64,000 nt of DNA from positions 2,356,001-2,420,000 of the forward strand of contig JADPYG010000088.1 of NCBI GenBank assembly GCA_017654735.1, read 5' to 3'. Below are positions 1 through 13,278 of the stretch, piece by piece. Every line of letters begins with the position of its first letter. The first letter of the stretch is position 1. Under the pieces are notes generated by a model. That model did no database searches. It had not been told where the DNA came from and saw only the letters and a program-made list of their open reading frames with translations. The stretch is from Vishniacozyma victoriae. Lineage: Eukaryota; Basidiomycota; Tremellomycetes; Tremellales; Bulleribasidiaceae. The position numbers and the translations under genes are program-made.

Positions 1-4805
<4,805 letters not shown>

Positions 4806-5143
4806 GGGGGGGAAATGACGAGTGAGGCGGTTTCCTGCTGTTTTGTGTATATCCATGTTTTAGTGTCGTAATATGAGGTGTTGAGGAAGAGTAGTATGAA
4901 TGTCAGTACAACTATCGCCCAGAGTGGAGGACATGAGCGGGACCACATGGACGGGCCTGTTTCTTTCCGGTCTTGATCTGCTCATTTATCCCTGCGGAAG
5001 ATCCAATCACAGGAACAGTCGTATCGTCATTAGAGGCTATGGGATCTGGTGATCTGAACTGATGTTTTGGCGTGTCTTGCCTGAGCCAGACCGAAAGCTG
5101 TTTCTAGAATATGCATGATAGCAGGGAGTGGTAAAGGCTATAT
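4806..5143. other. Intergenic, between convergent 3' ends
   Basis: The gap separates the stops of the ABC transporter and of the nucleoside diphosphate kinase, which converge here. It should hold both 3' UTRs. I see no gene or notable repeat. Confidence 0.6.
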
Positions 5144-5878
5144 TTAAGCCTCGTAGATCCACCTCTGGGAGTCCTGCTTGAACTGGTTGGTACCGCTAAA
5201 TCGTCAGCCAGCTTCATAGTCAAAAAAGGGATAGACGTACTTGGGGAACCAAAGAGCAATCTCCTTTTGTCCGTTCTCGACGGAGTCGGATCCGTGGCAG
5301 ACGTTCTGTCTTGTCAGCAATGACCTCTTGTTTCACGACGTAGACGTACCATTCCAACCTGGAGGGCGTAGTCACCTCGGATGGTTCCTGGTTCGGAAGC
5401 GAGGGGGTTGGTGGCACCGAGCATCTTTCGGCCGGTCTTGACGGCATCAAGACCCTCCCAAACCATACCGACAACGGGGCCGGAAAGCACTAAAGTTCAG
5501 CTCGCCTCCGAGTGGGAGGAGGTGGAGAAAGCTTACTGTAGGAGATGAGTCCCTTGAAGAAACCCTTGCCGGCGAGGTCGGCGTAGTGCTTCTCGAGGTG
5601 CTCCTACAACAGTCAGCTGTTGTTTTGAGTTCGATTTTGGGAACGGACCTTGGAAGGAGACATCTGCTGGAGGGCAACGAGCTTGAATCCTCGCTTCTCG
5701 AATCGGGCGATGATCTCACCGACGAGTCTGTTCATTAGTAGAGCTCCAGTCTTTGAACGTGGTCAAAGCGTACCCTCGCTGGACACCGTCAGGCCTGGAA
5801 ACGTGTCAGCTGCAATTCCTCCCGATAGCAGGGCTGAACTTACTTGACCATGATGTAAGTCTGCTCAGTAGTGGACAT
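5144..5878 (-). CDS. YNK1: Nucleoside diphosphate kinase
   Basis: Transfers the gamma phosphate between nucleoside tri- and diphosphates through a phosphohistidine, keeping NTP pools balanced in the cytosol. Read on the minus strand after splicing it begins [20 protein letters not shown], continues with [14 protein letters not shown] and [11 protein letters not shown], and ends with the active-site stretch [20 protein letters not shown] and RWIYEA before the stop at 5144-5146. The HGSD histidine is the phospho-acceptor in this family. Five short introns split it; the first falls right after MVK. At roughly 150 residues the length is normal. It shares an upstream region with the gene at 6322. 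Confidence 0.95.
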
Positions 5879-6321
5879 TTTTGGTTGATTTGTGTTGGGT
5901 TGTTGAAGGGTGTAGAAGGTATAGATGGTACTTCAGACTACACTCAGTTCATTTTTGGGTGGGTACGGCAGAAGTGGACCTCCACTCGGCGTTATACTTC
6001 CACCATTTAAGCCGGTGAGGCGGAAATACAAAATGTGGCGGCGATCATTTGGGTGACAAGGTGATGGGAGGAGTTGGGACCTGATACAAGTGATTTATAT
6101 CAAGCATCTCGCCCATCTGACGGGTAGGACTGGTACTGATGTCTGGGACCTTACTGCACGATGGTATTGCTGAGAGTCGACGCGTATTGACTATTATACT
6201 CACAAACACAGATATACATTGAAGTATCTGTCGTACACCTTTGTTGCTATACTACTACCAACCTATAACAGCTCTTCACCCCGCAAGCACACGCCGCGCT
6301 CCGCACACACAACGAACCAGC
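5879..6321. promoter_or_regulatory. Divergent intergenic promoter region
   Basis: This gap lies between two divergent starts, the nucleoside diphosphate kinase (minus) and the small membrane protein (plus), so it must hold both promoters. It is AT-richer than the coding sequence near 6190-6270. I see no convincing consensus element. Confidence 0.45.
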
Positions 6322-6729
6322 ATGTACATTGCACACCACGCCCACAAATACCCACCTCCAGGGTACCGTTCCACCGCGTCAAACACCTCCAGCGACCAAG
6401 ACGCGAATCCGACCCCCTGGCCTGCACCCGGTATCGTCCATATCTTTCCCGACATCCCAATTTGCGACATTCCAGCTTCATACACGGCAGGCAAAGAATG
6501 GATCTACGTCGCCGGTGAGGGATGGTTCGAGAGGGGAACTTATCAATTCCCACAATCTCAACCGAAAGTCGCCCCCAAACTATCCTGTACAATTAGGAGG
6601 CAGATCTCGTACTACCGACTCGCGAGGTCCATATTAATCTTCTTTATCATCGGCCCCCTGCTTTTGTTCTTCGGATTGAAGGCGTCTGTGGGTCTTTTGT
6701 TGTACGGTTGGCGACGTTGGATACTCTAA
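6322..6729 (+). CDS. Small tail-anchored membrane protein, unknown function
   Basis: A single-exon frame of 135 residues. The first 100 or so are polar and rich in proline, with HKYPPPGYRS near the start and EWIYVAGEGWFERG in the middle. A strongly hydrophobic segment (SILIFFIIGPLLLFFGLKAS) lies near residues 108-127, and only about ten residues follow. This is the layout of a C-terminally anchored protein facing the cytosol. The ATG at 6322 is preferred over upstream ATGs because the sequence before it reads as leader. I recognise no family. The proline-rich N-terminal part could be a binding region. Confidence 0.6.
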   Translation: MYIAHHAHKYPPPGYRSTASNTSSDQDANPTPWPAPGIVHIFPDIPICDIPASYTAGKEWIYVAGEGWFERGTYQFPQSQPKVAPKLSCTIRRQISYYRLARSILIFFIIGPLLLFFGLKASVGLLLYGWRRWIL

Positions 6730-7087
6730 TTTCGTGCTCACAACGGCGCGTCCTTGATGATCTCACGTTCTCACGATCAGACATCTGCGCTTTGGTAGAA
6801 TAAAAGTACATCTAGGATTCTATAGCCATGCATAAGTAGTCGTAATGTACGCGTATAAGCAATTGTGAAAGAGTAGGATGGAGGCTCCGCGGGGGGTTGA
6901 TGTAATCCGGTTAACAGCGAGATCCGGCCGGACCACACGAGACCGAGATGTCCACCGTTTAGCAGCTATCAACGGCGGTCAAATCAGTATAACAGCACAA
7001 CTCAGTCCAGTCCATCAAGTGTACCTAAGCAGGTCGATCTATCGAGAACAATCAAATTGTTCGGTGGATTGACAGTATTCATACGAC
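6730..7087. other. Intergenic, tandem genes
   Basis: Holds the 3' UTR of the small membrane protein and the promoter of the E1-alpha gene. An AATAAA hexamer at 6799-6804 lies 70 bp past the stop and may be the polyadenylation signal. Nothing else stands out. Confidence 0.45.
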
Positions 7088-9001
7088 ATGCCTCTACCTC
7101 ACTCCTCCCTGTGTCGCGCTTGCTTTTCACGTCCGGGCCCATCTCTCGCGACCAGACAGCATCGTAGACCACTCGTGAGTATTCATGATTGCCTCGCACT
7201 ACTATGTTGTAGCTGAGCTGATGCTGTCAGATCACGGGACCACCCCCAAACGTCCCATCAAGCCACCACTCGACCCCAACAACCACCCCCACTTCTACCC
7301 CACTCCCAACACCAACCCCCCTAGGGAAACTCTCACGTATCTCAGGCGACACAGGACATACGACAGCCGGTCAGACTGCACCAGATGGGAAACCACTATA
7401 TGTACAGGGTAGTCAGGCTGAACGGCAAGCTCGCTTGGGGAGAATGAGCAGTCCACTACGGAGAGGTACTCATGAGAGTTGGTGGACTGCTGAGCAGGGG
7501 TGGTTTAATGCTGTTGCTAAGGTACGGAACAAGTGAGATTGAGCTGATAGCAGACTATACCTACTTATCGGGTGCTGGATGAGGAGGGCAACTTGGTACC
7601 AGGAGCAGGGGTACCGGAGATCGAGAAGGATGAAGCGATTGCAATGTGAGTCTGAGGACGTGGACGAGCTGATGACGAGGTACCGCACGATGACCCTCAT
7701 TCCAATTCTTGACAATGTACTATATCAGTCCCAGCGACAAGGTCGTATCTCATTCTACATGCAATCAGCAGGCGAGGAAGCAGCAATCATCGGCAGTGCC
7801 GCTGCCCTTCTACCCACCGACGAGATCTTCGGTCAATATGTATGTCTAAGCGTGGGACCAAGCTGACATTCAGCGAGAGGGAGGAGCCTTGCTACACCGG
7901 GGCTTTACGCTTCAGAACCTCATGGCCCAATGTTTCTCGAACGCCGAAGACTTGGGAACGAAAGGCAGAATGATGCCGATCCATTACTCGTCACCCGAAC
8001 ATGGCTTTCATACTATTACCAGTCCACTGGCTACCCAGTGAGCTTTCACGGGTACGCCAGACCTCAGCTGATTGTCAGGATGCCTCAAGCCGCAGGAGCG
8101 GCATATGCGCTAAAGCTGGACGAGGAGAGGCAGGGTGATTGCGTCATCTGCTACTTCGGAGACGGTAAGGGCAACAAGTTAGGCAAAGCTGACGTGTCAG
8201 GTGCTGCCAGTGAAGGTGATTTCCACGCAGCTCTAGGTATGAACTCGGTTCTCGGAGGGCCGTGTATCTGGTTCTGTCGAAACAATGGGTAAGTCCTCAT
8301 TGATTATCCTCACTGATGTCAGATTCGCAATCTCTACACCCATCATCGATCAGTACGCCGGAGACGGTATCGCTTCTCGAGGACCTGGATATGGACTCGA
8401 TACAATCCGAGTAGATGGTAATGACACCCTCGCCGTCCTCTCTGCTGTACGGGAAGCCAGGCGAAGAGCGGTCGAAGGCAAAAAGGGTGTATTGGTCGAA
8501 GCGATGACGTACCGAGTGGGCCATCATTCGACAAGTGACGATTCAAGCAAGTATCGAGCGGTTGAAGAGGTTCAGGAATGGAATGTGGTCGGTGAGTACA
8601 TCCCCATTGATGTCAGCTGACGGGCAGATAACCCAATTCACCGATTCCGAGCTTTCTTGGTTTCTAAAGGGTGGTGGTCTGAACCTGAAGATATCGAGTT
8701 GACAAAGAAAACCAAGTCGGACGTCATGAAAGCATTCACCAGGGCTGAGAAGTTGCCCAAACCCAAATTATCGGAAATGTTCAATGATGTCTGGGCGGTC
8801 CAGCCTGGGGAGAAAGTCCCTACAATCATCGTGAGTCATCTCCTGTTCCGGATTAGTGCTCATGGGCAGATGGAACAACGAGCTGAGCTGGGTCGATTAT
8901 TGAAGAAATACGGGGATGTTTGGGAACCATGGAGGAAAGAGCGAATGCGATTCGTCGAGCAAGGAGAAGATGTCATGGACTGTGATGGACGAGATACGTA
9001 G
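7088..9001 (+). CDS. BCKDHA: Branched-chain 2-oxoacid dehydrogenase E1 subunit alpha, mitochondrial
   Basis: Decarboxylates the 2-oxoacids of leucine, isoleucine and valine using thiamine diphosphate, as the alpha half of the alpha2beta2 E1 component in the mitochondrial matrix. The start [16 protein letters not shown] gives an Arg/Ser-rich leader fitting a presequence. Family blocks follow in order: [37 protein letters not shown], the thiamine-diphosphate motif [15 protein letters not shown] (rejoined across the intron at about 8165-8201), WFCRNNGFAISTP, and the loop [16 protein letters not shown] that contains the serines phosphorylated in animals. The tail ends near VMDCDGRDT. Eight or so short introns all keep frame. 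The E1-beta partner is not in this window. Confidence 0.93.
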
Positions 9002-9045
9002 CCTCATATCATTGCATGGTCGCATGTTATTCCTGCTTCTACTCC

Positions 9046-9374
9046 TTATGTCTGGGTTGGGAGGTTGTCCATGCCCTTCTTCTCCATCTGAAAATTAGCC
9101 CCATCCCACTGCAGTGAGAGAAAAGACGTACCTCCTTGACCTGCTCCTCGGCATCGGGCTCAGCAGCCTTGGCCTCCTCAGTGATCTCCTCAGATGGGAC
9201 AGTCTTGTCTTCCTCCTTCTTTCCTGATTCTGAAGAAGTCTTAGCTGCAGGTCGAAAGAGGGTAGGAGTGGTAGTGATCGATCTCGCTTGTCGCAGAGGA
9301 AGAGGGGTGATTTGGCGAGTTGTAGCTCGGGTGATGGGACGAAGGACGGAGATGAGCTTACGTTGGGCTGACAT
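9046..9374 (-). CDS. Small mitochondrial-type protein, unknown
   Basis: Two exons on the minus strand encode about 94 residues. The first 45 (from MSAQRKLISVLRPITRATTR) lack acidic residues and are rich in Arg, Ser and Thr, a typical matrix-targeting leader. The rest is short, charged and Glu/Lys-rich (SEEITEEAKAAEPDAEEQVK). A 47-nt intron ending at TTTTCAG gives the C-terminus MEKKGMDNLPTQT; an in-frame CAG upstream would add a few residues but leave an intron too short to be likely. After cleavage the mature peptide would be very small. I do not recognise a family. The gene converges on the E1-alpha gene, with only 44 bp between the stops. Confidence 0.6.
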
Positions 9375-9754
9375 ATTGATTTGGTTGTTTTGTGGTGTTG
9401 ATGGTATGTTGAGAAGAGAGGGGAGGTGATCCTGGGTTACTGGCAACAGATCGGGTTAGGAATGACGTAACCGATATTTAGCACTTGCAGTAATCCAAGC
9501 GATACTTTGGTCGCACTTCACACTCATACTACCATTCACAATTATGACCCACATGCACATCTATGAAGTGCTACGATAGGGCCTCCAGGTTCTACCGAAG
9601 GCAGAATGCAGCGGACATGACTTGGGAATCAAGGCTTGACTGTATCGTAGCTTCTACCCCACTGGAGAACCCGCGCGTCCCGCAATCCCGGTTCACCGGG
9701 AATCAAGGAATCAACGCGACTGATCTTATCATCTGATACTAGCCACCCAAGAAG
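9375..9754. promoter_or_regulatory. Divergent promoter region with a CGG-N4-CCG palindrome
   Basis: Lies between divergent starts of the small mitochondrial protein and the glucoamylase. It holds the perfect inverted repeat described separately at 9687-9700. The rest shows no clear element. Confidence 0.5.
9687..9700. promoter_or_regulatory. Perfect inverted repeat CCCGGT-TC-ACCGGG
   Basis: A 14-bp palindrome (16 bp with one more T/A pair outside) sits 55 bp upstream of the glucoamylase start. Its inner core is CGG-N4-CCG, an arrangement of inverted CGG triplets like those bound by fungal Zn2Cys6 dimers. Binding is inferred from the pattern alone. Confidence 0.35.
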
Positions 9755-11928
9755 ATGGAGCAGGAAAGCATGGGAGCATACGAAGAAAAAGAGAAGAGCA
9801 GAGAGGGTCTTGGAGTTGAGGAATGGAGGGCTGGGATATTAGCTGGGTCGATGATGAGTGTTCCGTCTGTCTTTCGTGATGCCGGGCAGGCGTCTAAGTG
9901 TACGTGCTGGTCATCTGGACATTTGAAAAATAAAACTGACTTGTCAGTGAGAGAGGAGCCTAGTTGCATGTCTGAGGGATTTATCAGGCCCAAGGACGAA
10001 GCCGGACTCACGCCTCTGGGTCCGCCTTTGACGAGTCCGATACCGAATCCCCTTGGACGCACATATCGCGAGACTTCACTTCGCCGTTCTTTGGGTCTGA
10101 TATTGGGAGCTGGATTACTCTGGATCCTTACTTCACAAGTACCGACCCAGCACCACGTAGGACTCTTGAACCACACCAATCCAAGCATTGCGCAGACTTG
10201 GCGGTTCATTGCGCCCTCATCCGCCGCCGACCATTACCGTGCACTGGTGAAGCGTAAAGAACTGGAAAAATGGATCGAGGAAGAACGAGTGATAGCTTGG
10301 AATAGGATCACAAACAACATCGGCCCAGCAGCTGGAGCGAGTGATGGTATCATCATAGCGAGTCCGAGCTCTGGAAAACATCTCACCGAGCCGGATTACT
10401 ACGTGAGTACATTCACTTGCAATCTGAAGGTAGCTGAGTGGGCAGTATACATGGACAAGAGATGCTGCTTTGACCATCGCGGCGATGTTGCCGGCTTTTC
10501 TACCTGAAGAATACCTTCAACCCTGGCTCTACCACGGTCAAAACGGGAGCCACAATCATACTGAGCCGAATCAACCACTCTTGGAGGCGACGCTTCGATG
10601 TTATGTTCAAGCTCAGGCCACAATCCAAGTAGCCACCAACCCTAGTGGTGACCTTTGGACAGGTGGGCTGAATGAACCGAAGTTTCACGTAGATGGGTCT
10701 AGGTTCGATGGGGAATGGGGTCGACCGCAAATGTGAGCTCTCCGACAAGTCAAGACTGACGAAAGTGATGGACCGGCTCTGAGAGCTTTAGCGATGATTC
10801 CTTATGCCCACTTCCTCTTGGACCGCGGATGGCCTGCGGATATAGTTTACGTTGAGAAACATCTGTATAACCCGAAAATCCTCAGGGAGGCGGGTAGTGT
10901 GATCAAAAATGATCTGGAGGAAGTCGGAGGTGGGTGGTGGCATGAGACTTTCGATCTATGGGAAGAAGTGTAAGCTGTTTGTGCTTCCTGGGGATTCGAC
11001 TGACGAAATAGCCAAGGCCATCACCTATTTACCCTCTTAGCCTGCCTTCGCGCCCTCCAAGCAGGTTCTGCACTTGCCAACAGACTGAACGACCCAAAAG
11101 CAGCCGAGTTTTATACATCACAAGCGGACCGAATCGTAAACATACTACCTGCGTTCTGGGATGAAAAGGACTATTGGCGAGCTAGTGCGCATATCGATCA
11201 AGACTGGTCAGAGATTTATGGTTCGGAAAGGTCAGGCTTGGACTGCGCTTTCCCATTATCGGTCGTTCATGCTGGTGCACCGGATTTCCTGGGGGCCTAT
11301 GATTCCGAAACTCTCGCTACGTTGCGGGCTTATATTGAGAGCTTCGAGGGGATGTACAGTATCAGCAAGCGTACCACGAATCTTGGCAAAGGGCAAAGCC
11401 GACCTTGGCGTGACGGCTGGGCTGTGGGTCGATATTCGGAGGACATCTATAATGGCATAGGTGTTAGTCGAGGTAATCCTTGGTAAGTCTGCATCTCCCC
11501 AGTCAACCTGTGCTGATAGCAGGCATATCTGCACCCTGTCAATCGCAAATGTGTTGTACCTAGCCAAAGAGGGGTTCGATAACCAGGGTTATATCTCACT
11601 GAATAATCTCACCAGACCATTCTGGCGAGACCTCCTCGGCGACCAATACATGGATTCCGCGGATATCTGGACTAGCTACAATGGGAAAGGGATGTTTGGT
11701 ATAGCCTTACAAGCCTTGATGGATACGGGCGATAGGTTCATGGGTGTCTCTAAGGAGTATGCACCAGATGGCAGGATGTCGGAGCAGATTGATCGGTACG
11801 TTCTCGTCAAGGCCGGGTTTGGGCTGATCAGTAGGAACGATGGCAGTTCCGTGGGGGCTAGAGACCTGACTTGGTCTTATGCTAGTTTCTTGGAGGCTGC
11901 TAGGGCTCGTGAGAGGGCTATGGGCTAG
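9755..11928 (+). CDS. GH15 glucoamylase (glucan 1,4-alpha-glucosidase), membrane-anchored form
   Basis: Releases glucose from the non-reducing ends of starch or glycogen. Family blocks after splicing: WNRITNNIGPAAGASDGII, YYTWTRDAALT, GLNEPKFHVDGSRFDGEWG, DGPALRALAMIPYA, the general-acid region DLWEE, RPWRDGWAVGRYSEDIYNG, and the general-base region MSEQIDR with ARDLTWSYASFLEA. Both catalytic glutamates expected in GH15 are therefore present. The N-terminus is unusual: about 90 polar residues precede one hydrophobic segment (SLGLILGAGLLWIL), so the enzyme looks like a type II membrane protein rather than a secreted one. There is no C-terminal starch-binding domain. A 48-nt intron in the polar region (about 9902-9949) keeps frame. 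It may act on glycogen in the vacuole or at the cell surface. Confidence 0.88.
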
Positions 11929-12344
11929 GGATAGCGGCTTGTTGATTGGTTGTACAGTACTGAACGGCTGCTTATTGATCTCGTTGTACAGTACTGTTGC
12001 AAATGCATGCACTTTCTACGACCGCTGCCGATGTCCTCTCTGGCCATCTGGCTCTGCTACATTCGTACAATGATTCGAGGTCGATGCGTCATGATCGGTA
12101 ATGATCTGGCGTCATGAGTTGCATCGCATAAAGGATGTCTGTTTTACTGACGTCTGATCCCTCCATCTCCTTGTCACTCTGTTGATGATCACCTCCTGTC
12201 ACATCCTTTGAGGTTGTGTCACTCTAGGGTCATTATATCAGTAGTAGACATAGAATCTCCCTTTTCCGTTCCCCACATTGCAATATAAAACGGTACATCA
12301 CCTCAACATACTAAACAAAAAGTCCAACCCCAACCAAAACCAAA
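11929..12344. promoter_or_regulatory. Intergenic with TATA box and a 9-bp direct repeat
   Basis: Between tandem plus-strand genes. A TATAAAA at 12284-12290 lies 55 bp before the next ATG and is a plausible TATA box. The 9-mer GCGTCATGA occurs twice in the same orientation, at 12086-12094 and 12109-12117. Confidence 0.5.
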
Positions 12345-12902
12345 ATGGATCTCTCCTACTCGCTTGATATCCTATTCATGCTCCTCGCTCTTTTGGCGGT
12401 ACGACATACCCTACCCTCCATCGAGCAGATCAACGCTACCGACCCTCCGTCCACTCCTCGATCCCACAAATTCACTCATCTCTCCTCTACCCCTTCTTCC
12501 CCAGCTATCCTCTCCCCAACCCCTCACTCTCCCCACTCCCCCTTCGGACGAGGAGCTACTTCCCTCCTCTCCCCTATTCCCAAGAGGGACTCACTTGCCG
12601 TACCCCAAATCACTTTGACTCCCGAGTTGAGGGGCGCAACCCGACCCAAACACGGTAGGAAATCAGTCTCGTTCTCACTTAGTTCAATGGACGAATTGAT
12701 CGCCAAAAAGGAGATCAACAGTAAGAAACGACCCCCTACTCCATTTGCGAGGAGTTATCATGGAAAGATGGAAGAGTATGAGGAAGGGGGTGTACCGCTT
12801 CCTGCGTTGCCCAGGGCTGTTGAGCAGATTAAGCACAATGCTGAAGGCAGGGATGCGATGGGAGTCAAGAAAGGTTGGTTAATGCCAAGGGGGTCAGTGT
12901 AG
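12345..12902 (+). CDS. Small protein with N-terminal hydrophobic anchor and Ser/Pro-rich body, unknown
   Basis: One uninterrupted exon of 185 residues, rare in this intron-rich window. The first 20 residues (MDLSYSLDILFMLLALLAVR) form a signal peptide or signal anchor. The body is disordered-looking, full of S/T-P pairs (SSTPSSPAILSPTPHSPHSP) that could be proline-directed kinase sites, then a basic stretch KHGRKSVSFSLSS and a Glu-rich tail ending WLMPRGSV. The start is supported by a TATA box 55 bp upstream and an A-rich leader (ccaaaaccaaaATG). I recognise no family. Confidence 0.7.
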   Translation: MDLSYSLDILFMLLALLAVRHTLPSIEQINATDPPSTPRSHKFTHLSSTPSSPAILSPTPHSPHSPFGRGATSLLSPIPKRDSLAVPQITLTPELRGATRPKHGRKSVSFSLSSMDELIAKKEINSKKRPPTPFARSYHGKMEEYEEGGVPLPALPRAVEQIKHNAEGRDAMGVKKGWLMPRGSV

Positions 12903-13278
12903 ATGTGGTCAGTAAGATGTCGTAGCTCCTCGTAGTCGATGTGATGTATGAATGTAGCCAGAACTTGCGCCGGCGTGAAACGATGACACCTTTGCCAGGA
13001 TATCCACCAAACTATCTAGGGCGAGTGTGAGGCGGGATTATCTTTACTTTTGCGCTAACTCCGTTGCATTGACTATACAAGTCTGTCAGATTGACCAGGA
13101 GCGGCGTTATATGTCAGTATTAATCGATAATGCCGTTGCATTCCCCCGCATCCTGGCTCACTCGGTTGCACGTCCGACTGGGACAGCTACCACGTGATTC
13201 GAACCCCCGTCATAACCGGCATAACGCGCCGATCAACGTCCAAGTGTACATCCCATTGACAACGCACGACGAACGACG
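12903..13278. other. Intergenic upstream of NPC1
   Basis: Holds the 3' UTR of the small anchored protein and the promoter of the NPC1 gene. I looked here for an upstream exon that could encode a signal peptide for NPC1 and found no convincing hydrophobic frame. Confidence 0.5.

Noticed and set aside
9108..9131. Alternative 23-nt intron in the small mitochondrial gene (acceptor CTGCAG)
   Set aside because: Shorter than any other intron here; the 47-nt version fits the local size range and ends in TTTTCAG.
9739..10209. Minus-strand frame of 156 codons opposite the glucoamylase leader
   Set aside because: Antisense to the leader and anchor exon; the plus-strand reading joins correctly into the GH15 core.
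11800..11928. Apparent loss of the GH15 general base (DGE changed to DGS)
   Set aside because: Counting back from the conserved DLTWSYA Trp puts the catalytic Glu at MSEQ, which is present, so the enzyme looks active.
13130..13278. Upstream ATG frames as the NPC1 signal peptide exon
   Set aside because: The frames there are not hydrophobic and stops at 13213 and 13222 separate them from the NPC1 frame.
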